A model generated the notes under the pieces. That model worked only from the letters and a program-made list of their open reading frames with translations, was not told the DNA's origin and made no database searches. A stretch of 64,000 bases of DNA from Poecilobothrus nobilitatus. Taxonomy: Eukaryota; Arthropoda; Insecta; Diptera; Dolichopodidae. This document shows positions 1-11,505 of the stretch, one piece after another. The number at the start of each line of letters is the position of its first letter. Within the stretch, counting starts at the first letter, position 1. The stretch is taken from assembly GCA_947095535.1 (NCBI GenBank), contig OX352772.1:96453207-96517206 (forward strand), written 5' to 3'. The position numbers were made by a program, and so were the translations under genes.

Positions 1-1
1 T

Positions 2-277
2 TCATCATGTGTTACTTTTGACATTCTAAATAATAATATTGCTATACAATCTCTTAATTACAAATTTAGACTTAATGATAGAGTTAGACAAACAAGATAC
101 ATGAAATTTTTAGTGGAATATAAACACAGTACAGAATACGGAAGAAATGAACCGATAAACAGATGTTGTATTACATTCAATAAAATCTGTTATCTCTATT
201 CTTCAACAATTTCCAGAAATACCTTCAAAAACACTTTACATCAACACTTTTTCAATTTACTGACCTCAGACAATTAA
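2..277 (+). pseudogene. 3' end of a LINE-type reverse transcriptase ORF (open at window edge)
   Basis: An open frame runs in from the left edge and stops with TAA at 275-277, about 91 codons. The residues resemble the extreme C-terminus of insect non-LTR ORF2 proteins: a basic RVRQTRY stretch, YGRNEP, then CCITFNK and a final FKNTL segment. In those families this tail follows the reverse transcriptase domain. Only the tail is inside the window, so no catalytic motif can be seen. It could instead be another basic protein end; the YGxNEP motif is my main reason for the call. Confidence 0.45.
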
Positions 278-1163
278 TTCTAACCAATTCATAAATATAC
301 TTTTCATAAATTTATTCAAATGTATAATTTTTTTTTTTTTGTATTAATTTTCACAAAAAAGTTTTTGTAATTTAATTTCACAATTATGTTCGTACATTCA
401 TAATTCTATATTAAGTATATAAAGCATATTTTGATTATGTCATCATGTTTTATTTTTATTTTTTTCTTTTCTTTTTAGTAGTACTATTTATTGTTTACAT
501 ACTTACATATCATTAAGAATTATAAAATTTACTTAAGAATTTAAGTTTTTATGCAGGTAATCAAATTTTGTATTGTATAACTTTTATTTTTTAAGTCTGA
601 AATATATTTTTAATATTATACATATTAATTAGTCATTAAAAATTGCTGTATTTTCAATATCAATGTTATAATTTCTGTTATTTTTTGTCTTTTTTTTTTT
701 TTTTTTTTAAATATGTACATACCTTGTTTTGGTAATTAAAATAAAATAAATAAACATAAATAAATAATAGTACCTTAGATTGGCACTTTCTCTTTCACTC
801 TGATGTATTTTCCTATACAAGAAATATCAGTCAAAAATAAAACATATGACATCCAAGTAATGTCGTTCATTTGACGTAAGTTGGATGCCAGCTGTTTTTA
901 AATCATAAAATTTCATTAAAATTATTATAAAACCGCAGTACAGTTTCTCTCATAGATATTGATAGATTTGGATATATAAATTTAGATATTTTTTATATTG
1001 GATATATAAAATTAATGAATATTGAATATAAAAGAAAAATTTTGCTAACGGTAATTAAACTTTACTAATAACTTTTTCAGGCGATGCTAAATTCGTAGTT
1101 ACTAAATTAAGATTTTTGCTGGTTTGTGCAGATATATTATTTAAATTACTACTTAAACTAAAA
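278..1163. other. AT-rich non-coding stretch, LINE 3' UTR then THAP gene 3' flank
   Basis: No gene seen. Homopolymer T runs occur at 330-341 and 690-708. An A-rich tract at about 739-766 fits the 3' tail of the LINE that enters from the left. On the minus strand a coding-looking, Asn-rich 30-codon frame lies at about 1050-1150, out of phase with the THAP exon stop; it may be an eroded further exon of that gene. Confidence 0.4.
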
Positions 1164-1637
1164 TTAGTTTTCTACAACTACATTATTCTTTAAATCTTCA
1201 TCCTCAAAACTACTTAGATTCACTTGAACTTCATCACATAAAATTTCAAGTTGAGAACTATATTTTAAAATTAAAAGGGAAAATTAATTTTATAATCATG
1301 CAAATTTTCATAACTAGCGTGATGTCTATATGTATGTTTTTTGTACTTACGTTTCAGATAAATCTAAATGTGGAAATCTTGAAGGAATTGATTTTTCTTT
1401 TAATTTGGTCGTAGTAAAGCTGAATGGCTTTAACAGATATTCCTCACTGAAATGTTCGCTACAAACACAGGATCTATCTGGATTCACTTCACTTTGTTTA
1501 TTAAAATACTTAATATGAAAAATCCACTTATTTTTTAAATCCTCGTCATTCGGAAACTTGTGAAAAGAGATGTTCTTACATTTATAATATGTATTTAAAC
1601 ATCCCTTTACACAACAAGATTGAAGAGAATTGTACAT
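1164..1637 (-). CDS. THAP-type zinc-finger protein, two exons (1351-1637, 1164-1257)
   Basis: Exon 1 starts at ATG 1637 and encodes a THAP domain, a C2CH zinc finger that binds DNA. Visible ligands are C9 (or C8), C13, C59 and H62, with HKFP at 26-29, Trp38 and an IPSRFP box near residues 84-89 like the conserved C-terminal box of THAP domains. Exon 1 ends at 1351 before a GTAAGT donor; the intron acceptor TAG is at 1258-1260. The junction restores frame, and exon 2 adds 31 residues before TAA at 1164-1166, for about 126 residues. It could be a small host gene or a remnant of a P-type transposon, whose transposases carry this domain. Nothing of a transposase core is visible. Confidence 0.7.
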
Positions 1638-1997
1638 GTTTCTTAGTTTTATTTTATATTTACTTTTATAATATTTTATAATAAATTTTTAGTTTTATTT
1701 GTTAATTTTTATTTTATATTTATTATTTTATTTTTCATTTTTTAACACTTGTTTTATTTTTACTTCATTTTCACATTTAAGAACTACTTATAAAAAATTT
1801 TACTTCAAAGAATTTTGGCGCAAAATTTCCATTTTTAGCGGGCACTGTTTCCAGGGGAAACTAAATTTAAATTTACACAAAAAAAGCATCAATAAACAGC
1901 TGACTCAAAATTGACTGAATTTTTCTTTTATATAGCCAATCTAAAGTACTATTATATCTATGAGTATATCTATAGTCTACTTATACTCTATACTAAA
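1638..1997. other. 5' flank of the THAP gene
   Basis: AT-rich sequence with no supported gene. The region 1680-1780 is T-rich low complexity. It would contain the promoter of the minus-strand THAP gene, but I see no convincing TATA box at a standard distance. Confidence 0.3.
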
Positions 1998-3085
1998 TAG
2001 TGTTGGCAGATCGTGGGAAATTTCAGCATGACATGAGAAAAAGGCAAAAGTTCTGAAATTGTGGGAAATTTAAATATTTTTGATATTATTCTTAAATTAT
2101 CTAATATATAAAGTATTTTATTTAAAATAATAAATTTTTAATGATTATTTTTGTATTTGCATTATAAAATAATAATGCATATTGGTATGTTTTTTTTTTA
2201 TCACGAAACGAATTAATTTAGTACAAGAGATTGACGCGTCATCTTCATTGTTTACAAAGGCGGATCTAGAAATAATTTATGGGTGGGGCACTAATAAAGT
2301 ATTAATAAAACCACAAAAAAAATATATTTTTTAAATTAAAAACTGCGTTCGTATTTCTCATCAATGAGAATCTGTAAATAACTTTTTCAATAGAAACTGT
2401 AATGTCGTTATAACTATGTAAAAGAGCTAAGCCAGTTAAGCGTTCTTCTCCCATAGAAAAACGCCGCTCTACTGTGGCGACAGAAATAGGAATAGTAAAA
2501 AAAATCTTTAAGATTAATACATCAGGAAATGTGAAAACATCATTACATTATTATGGCATCATTATAATTTGAGCTATTTAAACTTGTGTATTCTACTTTA
2601 AATGTCATCGCGCCGTACGCGTCTAGCTTTAATAACGCGTCATTTGGCCTTTAATGCAAATGTTTTTCATAAAAATAATATTGCAATTATCAGAAAACTG
2701 TGGTCAAGTATATAACATGTTATATACTAAATTAATTTAGGTTCTCAGCGGAGACATTAGCCCCCAGTTCTTAAATTCGCTAGTGAATGTGCATTGTGTT
2801 TTATTATTATCTGTAATTCAAAATTGATTATCCGTCATTTAATTTTGTCTTTCGTTTTCGTTTATATGTGTATTTTAATTTATGTTATTTATTAATAAAT
2901 ATTTTTTAAATCCAATAATTTTTTTTATTAAAATACACACAGTTATTTCAAAAATAAATAACTTAAACAGATCAATTTCTTCGTGGGATATTTGGTGGGA
3001 ATTCTCGTATTTTTAAATGGGAGGAAAAGCGAAATTCGACAATCAAAAAGAGAATTCCAAAAAAAATATATGACAACTCTAGTCT
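1998..3085 (-). mobile_element. hAT-like transposon remnant
   Basis: On the minus strand about 2327-2485 encodes a hAT dimerisation tail: a TVATVERRFS segment followed by MGEERLTGLALLH, both typical of the C-terminus of hAT transposases of the ZMYM1-like group, with the stretch normally between them missing. Imperfect inverted ends are visible: TAGTGTTGGCAGAT at about 1998 and the complement of TAGAGTTGTCATAT near 3085. I could not find a clear 8-bp target duplication. The rest of the transposase is lost. Boundaries are inferred from the ends. Confidence 0.5.
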
Positions 3086-4174
3086 ATACCACTGTTGATT
3101 TTATTATATAGTATATAACAGACAATCATGTATTCTTAATTGAAGTTTGAACGAAATACACCCGATAATAATGTTCGTAAAATAATATTTCTCTATTTTC
3201 TAGCATTCTTTTTCTTTTGTTCTTATTCAGTTCATATAAAAATTAAAAATATGACTTTTATTTTTTATTTTTAGTTTATTCAGTAGTCAGTTCATGCCTT
3301 TTGAACTTTTCAATTTCGTATCCATTTTTTTGACATTTTACAATGGCATGTAGAAATGTTCTGAACATATTAATAATTTCAGAACATACATATAATTATA
3401 TCTTATTAAAACAATAATTTAAAAAAAAACCACATGCGAATGATATGATAACACATGCAAATTGTATACGTACTGGAATTTTCAGCAGGTTCAGATGGAT
3501 ATTTGAAAATATTTTCACGGTTAACTAACTAGATTTAAAATTTGATAATACGAAATAAATTAGTATCTATCTAAAATAATTTATAATATAATATTATAAC
3601 ACAAAATTTATAGGTACATCTTATTTACTTCAGTTACTGACATATGATATAGAACAGTTAAAATTAAAAAAAAAACCTAATCACGACGACGACAAATGGG
3701 AACAAATATTCTTTAAGAATTTTATGAAAGAATATTTTCAACAACCTTTTGCCACGATTAACTTTTTTTATTCTGATTTATTATTTATTTATTCTATAAT
3801 AATAACTTAATTTTTTGAATGCATAATTCCTTGTATTCCTTACTTTATTTTTTAAATAAAAACTGAAATATTTTTTCACATAAGTTAATAAACTTCAAAA
3901 AATTGTCCGAACATTCCCAAAAATTTTTAAAAAAGAAAGCCATTTTTCTCGTTCAGCTGATTTTGATACTAGATTGATGAGAAATTGTATGAGAACTGAT
4001 GAGTACTGGATGGGAATAGAACTATTATCAATTTCTCATCCAGTTCTCTCTCATCAATTAATGGTCCATTAATGGACCAGTATGGATTAAAATATTTATG
4101 TGTAATAGCTTAGGCTTGTTAAAGACCTACCCTTAAATTTTATTTTTGAAAAGAAAATTTCAAAATTACATGCG
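3086..4174. other. Gene-free AT-rich interval
   Basis: No gene recognised. An imperfect inverted repeat built on ATTGATGAGA and TCTCATCAAT lies at about 3974-4062 and may be a small fold-back element. Confidence 0.3.
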
Positions 4175-4275
4175 TCGATTGGTGTGGAATCTTCGAAAGA
4201 TACAGACCGCCCCGTAGCAGAAGTGTATGCCGGATTCTTACCGACTAAACCACACCCTTCCCTTATTAAAACTAG
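4175..4275 (-). repeat. Possible tRNA-derived (SINE-like) segment
   Basis: Read on the minus strand, the segment contains TGGTTTAGTCGGTAAGAA, close to a pol III box A, and about 45 bases later TTTCGAAGATTCC, a degenerate box B. It sits just downstream of the 3' end of the LINE at 4326. It may be a SINE, a tRNA pseudogene, or part of the LINE tail. The box B match is weak. Confidence 0.3.
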
Positions 4276-4325
4276 TCAAACTGACTAACCATTAATTTTT
4301 TGCTATCTTGTTTTGAATATACGTT

Positions 4326-6537
4326 TTATGTACTTTCCCTAAGGAAATCTGTACTTCGTACTATATCTAAAGGTCTTTTTCTTTTAAGCTTTCCTATAAT
4401 AATTTGATTATTTATTAGTTGAACAGCTTCAAGATTTATATGCTCTTCTAAACGAGCTTTATGCTTTATGGCATATCTACTTATTTCATCTATAACTTTG
4501 GGAATTTGTAAATCTCTGTGAATGTCACTATTATGTACATACCAGGAAGCACTTACTATGTTACGTAGGACTTTATTCTGAAAAGATTGTATTTTTTCAA
4601 TATGCATTTTCTTGGCACAACCCCAAAGTTGAATGCCATATAACCATATAGGTTTAATTACTTGGTTGAAATTAACACTTTATTATATATTGGTAGTTTA
4701 GACTTACGCCCTAGGAGCCAGTAATTTTCTCTATATTTATTTTCAAGTTCTAGTTTTTTCTTTTTAACGTGTTCATTCCACCTTAGCTTGACATCCAGTG
4801 TCATTCCTAGGTATTTTGCAGAATTTTCGATTGATACAAATACACCGTTTAAATTTATTTTAGGTGGATTCTTTATATTTCTATAAGAAAAATTAACATG
4901 CACAGACTTAGATTCATTTAGTTTTATTTTCCATTTGTTAGTCCAGTAACATATTTTTTCACTTACTTTTTGTAATTTTTTTGTAGCTTCGTCAATATTC
5001 GATCCTACTGCCAATATTGCAGTATCGTCAGCAAATGTTGCTACAGTTACATTTTCTACTTCTGGTAGATCACTTGTATAAATCAAGTACAATATAGGAC
5101 CTAGAATACTACCTCGAGGCATACCTGCTTTTATTTCTCTTAGTGTAGAGTACCCTTCATCTTGTTTAATTCTAAATAATCTTTCAGACAAGTACGATTC
5201 GAGTATCTCTACATATTGTAACGGTATCAATCTTTTTAATTTAAATATTAAATCTTCGTTTGTTTTCTTCTATTATAGCATCGTCTAATAAAGAAAGATT
5301 AGAATTTATATCGTTTGCTTTGAATATATTTTCTAACTGATCTGCAAATAATTCGACTTTATCTTTATTATCCTTTGCCCAAGTTCCGTCTGGTTTCATG
5401 AGCGGCGGGGCGTGCTTAATCGGCTTTTTTACACTCTTCGTTGCTTTCAACAACGAGTAATTTGATTCTTTTGTTGCCGATAAACCTTTTATATAATTTT
5501 CATATGCTACTGATTTTAGAATCTTGATTTTTCTTTTAAGAGATTGTTATAATCTGTTCAAAATCTTCTTATCATCAGGGTGGCGAGATTGTTGCCATCT
5601 ACGTCTAGCCCTTCTTTTTCATTTTATTAAATCAGTTATCTCTCTGGGATAAATATTTGCTGATGATCTATATTCAATTATTTTTGTGTTATTCCAAGCA
5701 GCTTTTTGAATTATATTAATAAAGCCTTCAAGTTCCAGATCCTATTGTTCTTTTGATTGTAAATTTATTTCTAAATTAATGTTGTTTAAAATTTCATATT
5801 TAAAGCTTAACCAATCTGTTGTATTATTAGTCAGTGTGGGCTTATTTAGTTTTCTAGTTATTTTTTCATTCAAATCTAGTAAAACAGCAGAGTGATCAGC
5901 ATCTAGATCATGGTTATCTTCTAGATTTATATAGTTGCCTGAAATTCTTTTGGTTATAAAGAAGTCAATTAGATCTGGAACCTTGTTGGTGTCTGTGGGC
6001 CAATAAGTTGGTTTGCCAGTCGAATCATGGCAACAACCTAACTCTTGAATAGCTTTCTTTAGCTCTCTACCTCTAGTTGAGGTTGTTCTAGAACCCCAAT
6101 CAGTATGTTTGGCATTATAATCACCTCCTAGCAAAAATTTATGTCCTTGGACATTTAGGAGTTCTTTAAAAATATTTTTCTTTATATTGCATCTTGGTGG
6201 ACAATATACTGCACCAATATTAAGGTCTTGTTTAGTAGATGAAATTTTGATCATAGAAAGCTGTATTTCTTCAGACTCAATTTTGAATTTTTCATTATGT
6301 TTTATAGTGCCTTTTATTAGAATTGCACTACCTCCTCTCGGCTGATTACTAGAATGAACTGCCTGCCTTATAGTATTCATAACCTAGTATCTTAAAGTTT
6401 GAGTTTATTGTCAAATGAGTCTCTGATATCAGACATATATCAATATTTCTAGACCTTAAGAAAATTTCTAGTTCATGTTTTTTATTTAGGACACCATTCG
6501 AATTCCAAGTTGCAATACGTATTTTATCTAGATACAT
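4326..6537 (-). pseudogene. Jockey-like LINE ORF2: endonuclease and reverse transcriptase, broken
   Basis: ATG at 6537 begins an AP-type endonuclease (IRIATWNSNGV, then LISETHL); after a frameshift near 6360 it continues to about 5742 with GGDYNAKH, PDLIDFF and LDADHS, the metal-binding and His motifs. Reverse transcriptase pieces follow: 5241-5453 linker, and 4658-5230 with GMPRGSILGPILY and the catalytic FADDT. Between them the first RT blocks are absent, so several hundred bases are deleted. The segment 4326-4607 is the C-terminal tail typical of Jockey ORF2. In family terms ORF2 nicks target DNA and copies its RNA into it; this copy cannot work. Confidence 0.85.
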
Positions 6538-6697
6538 TTTTTACAATTCTTTTAGGGGTTTCATGAGATACATTAATGTATTTCTTTTCTATTTTATTTA
6601 ATCTTATGGAGATTTCATCAATTTTTAGCAATAAGTTTTGCATCATGTGCATCACATCCTTGTCATTACTTTTAGGTTTCATAACCTTAGATTGTTT

Positions 6698-8164
6698 CTA
6701 TGTAAGAATATTTTCTTCTGTTTTAGATTTTAAGGCTTGGGAGTATAAAACTCCATTCACAACTTTATTAGATATAAACGGTGTAGTTTTTTTCGGTGTT
6801 TTTATTACATTTGAATGTTTGGGTTTGCGCATATTCAATCTTCTTTTCTGTAATTCATTTGCTACCAAACAACCAGGATAACTAGCAGGGTGTGCCTCGT
6901 TGCAGTTTACACATATGGCTTGGAAATTGTCTTTTTTACTACATTCTATTGTCATATGATTTCCAGCACATCTTACACATTTAGCCTGTCTTTGGCAGAA
7001 TTTTGGTGTATGTCCAAAACTCTGGCATCTTTTGCATTGAGGAATGGACTTACTACTTCTGAGAGCCTCAATTTTCACTCTCATCTGCTGTAAATATTCT
7101 ATTTTGTATATTTTATTTATTTCCTCCGAATGGTCAAAAGAGAGCATAAACAGTGGAAGCTTTGTTACAATCTTTATATTTTTATCTTTAGATTTTTTAA
7201 TTTTATTTGTCACATCTAGACATTTAAAACCGTTATTAAGAAGTTCTTTTTTAATATCTTCTGGCTCACATGATGGGTGAAGATTTCTTACCATAACTTT
7301 AATTGGTCTAGTCAGTTTGTTTTCATACGTATACCATTCCAACTTCGCTTTATTTATAGATTTTGTTAAAGCTCTATAATCATTTTCGTTGTCAACATTA
7401 ATTTTTAGTTGATCATTATTCATCATGTTGACTTTAACATTTATATTTTCTTCTTTTATTATTTTTATAATAGAGAATAGTTTTTTATATTACTCAAAAT
7501 TACCGGAGGTGGTTTATATTTTTTAGTGACCTTATTGTTTTCTTTAAATTTTTCTTCTTGAGGTTTACTTTGCGGTTCCAAAGATGTGTTAACATCTGGA
7601 GACTTATCCGCTTTTCGTTTCTTCGGATTTCTTTTCGTATTCAGAATCCAATCAGTTTCTCGGATTAGTTCTTCTTCATCCGTTTCGTATGTCCCAACTT
7701 TAGTATCAGTGGATACATTTGGCACACTATTTTTATCCTTTTTTAATTTTAAATTTTCTGCCTTAAGTTGAGAGATTTCTCTTTGTAAATCTTTACACAA
7801 GATTTCCAACTCAATTATTCTGGAGTTGACTTCAATATTACTGTCTTGCAGTAACGAACTTTCATTTTTATTCTTACCCTCGTGGATTGCCTTCATGGAA
7901 CGTTATTTTTTCTTTATTACCCTCTTCGGTTTTCTTATTTTTGTCACCTTTTTTAGGTGGACTTCTTTGAATCTTCGAGCCCTTCACAAAAGGGTTTATT
8001 AATTTATCATGATTATACATGTTATTAATATTATTAATATTATTATAAACCACTGGCGACTCATCTGAACGTCTTAAACATTCAGCCAAGCCCTCGCCGG
8101 CAGCCGTGGTCTCTGCCGACACTTTGGTAGATATCCCTACCAAATTTTTACTATTATAAGACAT
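6698..8164 (-). pseudogene. Jockey-like LINE ORF1: nucleic-acid-binding gag-like protein with frameshifts
   Basis: Begins at ATG 8164 and is broken by frameshifts near 7880 and 7470. The N-terminal part has a coiled-coil stretch (repeated Leu/Glu/Lys around 7740-7820) and a Lys/Pro-rich linker. The C-terminal part (6698-7426) has an RRM-like VMVRNLHPSC segment and three zinc knuckles: CKRCQSFGHTPKFC, CVRCAGNHMTIEC and CVNCNEAHPASYPGC. This architecture is standard for Jockey-clade ORF1, which binds element RNA. It precedes ORF2 (6537) on the same strand with a gap of about 160 bases. Confidence 0.85.
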
Positions 8165-9340
8165 TATATTATTTTTTATTTTAATATGCTTTTTATACCT
8201 ACAGCCAGGGTTTCTTACTGCCGCCCCTCTGGGATCAGACGCAGACCAGGTAGCCGTCCATTCTGGAACAGTCGCTCCTGGATTTTTCATTGGATTTTAG
8301 TGAACTTGTACCACAAGCATACCTTACTAAGAGTATTTCTTATACCCTACCCACCGGGGTAATACATAACTATGTACTTGTTTTTACTGGTTTACAATTC
8401 AATTCAATTTTTAAAGTTAAAATACAAATTCATTTTTCACATTATATTATTACCTCAATTGAAGCGACGAATTTTTATTAGAATAATCACGAATACTCAT
8501 TCCAATAATAACAAATTTTTATATACATGCATACAAATGTACATACAATGCACACATATTTTATTTTAATTTATTTTTACAAAATGTACTATCAGACTAT
8601 GTTCATTCACAATTTGGCTGTAACAACTCAAAATTTCTCATACAATTTCCAATGTACATACAATGTACATTACATCATATACCTATGTACATCTACATAC
8701 CTACATACATTATATTCTATAATCTATACAATATCGTAAATTCTATTTTCTATTTATAAATGTTGTACCAGTTGTACCATAAAGTAACTATATACATAGA
8801 GAACTCACGTAGAAGAAAAAATCGTAGTCAATTTCATTGATTTGAAATCACCCCAAGATCGTATTTGGGGTTATTTCGTAAAAAGAAGACCGTATTTTTG
8901 GTATACCATCAAAGAAAAACCAAACAAATAAATATTTTTTCATTCTCAGTTCATAATTCATTTTCTTCGAACTGCTTTTTTTTTCTCTAAAAATTGATTT
9001 TATATTGTTACATACATACATACATACATACATATTTTTTTATGCATCACAAACAAATGTCCTTATAATTTTAAAATGTAATTTTATAGATCTTATAAAA
9101 AATAACTCTACACCTAGACAATATTTGAAGGCCAACAAAATTTTATTATAAAATTGCAAGTGTATGTAAATTGTTTTTATTTTTTTCTTTTTTGTTTAGA
9201 AGAATATTTTTTTTAAAAATTAAAAAATATTTTTGGATGGAATATTGAAATTTTCTAAAATATTGGTATTAACCTTTGTGGATCCACAAAGGTATAGTAA
9301 AATAAGATCAAATTTACTGAATGTATAATTACATATATTA
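8165..9340. other. LINE 5' region, then simple-repeat-rich spacer
   Basis: The first 130-200 bases are probably the LINE 5' UTR; an open frame extends upstream of ATG 8164 to about 8290. From 8500 to 8740 the sequence is rich in TACA and ATGTACA motifs. A (TACA)n microsatellite lies at 9008-9032. A perfect 22-bp palindrome centred on GGATCC lies at 9272-9293. No gene is supported. Confidence 0.4.
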
Positions 9341-9871
9341 AGGCTGGTTTTCATTAGACCGATATATCCATGAAAATGTTAGAGCATAGGCTGAACATAC
9401 AAAAATTATATGTGTTTGAAACAGATTAAGCTAAAAAAATATCCATGAAACATTCGAAAATATCCAAGAAAGTAACGATAAATATCCACGAATTAGATAT
9501 GTATACAAAAATTGTATATCTTACAAAAAAAATTCTACTACCATGGCATTTAAATTTTGAAGTGTCAAAAAATAAACAAATGTTCAAATTTTATTTTTTA
9601 GTGAGAAACTATATTAATATTATCGGTATAAAAATATTATTAATAAACTATGTATAATATTTTTAACAACTTAATAAATAAAAAATTTTAAATTTTTAAC
9701 TAAATATGAATATAAAAATTAATAAATTAGGTTATGTACAATTTTAACTGTCCAACTGTTGCTGTAATATTTTTTAATTATATAATTTTTTTTCTCCCTC
9801 TTTTCGACACTATATTTTTCTCTTTCTAAAATTGCGATAATATCCATGAAATTTCTCATGAAAACCAGCCT
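9341..9871. mobile_element. 531-bp MITE with TTA target duplication (PIF/Harbinger-like)
   Basis: Perfect 14-bp terminal inverted repeats AGGCTGGTTTTCAT (9341-9354 and complement at 9858-9871) are flanked by TTA on both sides (9338-9340, 9872-9874). A 3-bp TWA duplication is the PIF/Harbinger signature. The interior is AT-rich without coding capacity and has several copies of TATCCATGAAA-like words. It is therefore a non-autonomous element, possibly mobilised by a Harbinger transposase. Confidence 0.8.
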
Positions 9872-10130
9872 TTATGACTATAGATAAATATGTAATACTT
9901 TCTAGAAAGCAGAATTCTTAAAAGTATTTTTTGATATATAAGGCAGCTACATATAGTTAGTCATATTAAAAAACAAAATTTAAAAATTTTAAAAATTAAG
10001 AAGGTATTTTTGAAAAGAAAAAATATTCGGCACAACGGGGTTAAACAACTTACAATATCTTTTCAGAAAAAAATTAAATTAAGAAGAAACGATTACATGA
10101 ACAACGAAAAAGTTATTTTAATGCACGATA

Positions 10131-10258
10131 TTTATAACAACGCCTTTACACTTACAAGCCGGAACATTTAACAAAAACTTTAAAAAAAAGGCTATTTGTG
10201 TACAAAATTAATTAAGTGTTCCGATCCGGCTTGTAAGATATTTAGGCGTTGTTTATAA
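10131..10258. mobile_element. Short fold-back element
   Basis: Inverted arms of about 35 bp face each other: ATAACAACGCCT...TTACAAGCCGG...AACA on the left, and the complement (TGTTCC..CCGGCTTGTAA...GGCGTTGT) on the right, with a spacer of about 50 bases. TA-rich sequence flanks both arms. No coding capacity. It looks like a small MITE or snapback element; which transposase moves it is unclear. Confidence 0.55.
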
Positions 10259-11505
10259 AATATTTTAAAATTTTTTATGAATATTTTTTTTTGTAACTGA
10301 TGTATGGATATATATACATATCGATACAGATATTCCTCTCGTAGCACTTTTAAATTTTATTTTTAGAATATAAAATATAGAAAATTATAATACAGATATT
10401 CCTCTTGTAACACTTTTAGAAATTATTAAAAAAATTTGAGAAGTTTGTTCGATATTGGTATTAAAATATGGGCAATTACTTGTCATGTGACCAAGCTTTA
10501 GGCAAAGTTTTTTCGTTACTAGAAATAACACCTCATAAACCATTTTGTAATTATAATAATAAAACATTTTTTGCTTATTCGTTTTTCCCCATCTAATTAA
10601 ATCTCTTAGAAATACATTAATGGATTCCGATTTAAAAACCTCAGATGGTATTATAAGCTTTAAAGTTCTCATAGTTCTCATATTAAATTTTGACATTTCA
10701 TTAAAAACATATATTTTATACGAATTTAGACATTTTTATGAAAAAAAATTATTTTGGAGGAGTGGGGGCCGCCCCCAAATTCCCACTACAAAATTTTTCT
10801 TTAATTTTCTTACTTAGCGGTTAGTCTTCAATGTTTGATCATTGTTTCGTCAATGTTTCATACCCTTTGCAAAACATAAATCATTGAATAGGTTAGAATC
10901 GAACGAAATTTTTGAAATTTAAAAAATGGAAAGGTCTTCAATTTTTTTAGTTTCATCTGTCATCTCAAACATTTTATTGTCAAAATCTCAAAACATTTTA
11001 CTGACAAATCTAAAAATTTCTAATTTTATTAAATTAAATTGGGGCTAGTTTGTATTTTTATATGACATTTGTTTATTTTTTGTTTCATTAAACTTTCATC
11101 TGTTTTTTTTCATCCATTGAATTTCATTTTAGCGCTAATTGAATTTATTCTATTATTTGAGTTTGATTTGGAAAATATTTATAACATTAATATTTTACTT
11201 AAAATATTTATTAGATATTTATTATTTACTAGAATTTATTTGGAAAAATTGGATTTTACTAGAATTTGGACGAATTAACAAAAAAAGATAAATAGACTTA
11301 TAATATACATATACATATTTTATAATATTTATAAATAATACATAATATACATAAGTAATATCCAGATATATATAAGTAATACTTTTAATATTCATAAATA
11401 TATATATATATATTGATATATATAAATATATATACATATATAGTTTTCTATAATAATTCTTATTTTAGCATCAATCAATCAATAATTTAACATCAATTTA
11501 GCATC
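10259..11505. other. Gene-free AT-rich interval upstream of the MADF gene
   Basis: No gene supported. A GC-rich inverted word GGGGGCCGCCCCC stands out at about 10763-10776; it could mark the end of a transposon, perhaps the Harbinger element that follows. The stretch 11290-11450 is TA/TATACA microsatellite-like. Confidence 0.3.

Noticed and set aside
9008..9032. CRISPR-like or functional array
   Set aside because: It is a plain TACA microsatellite.
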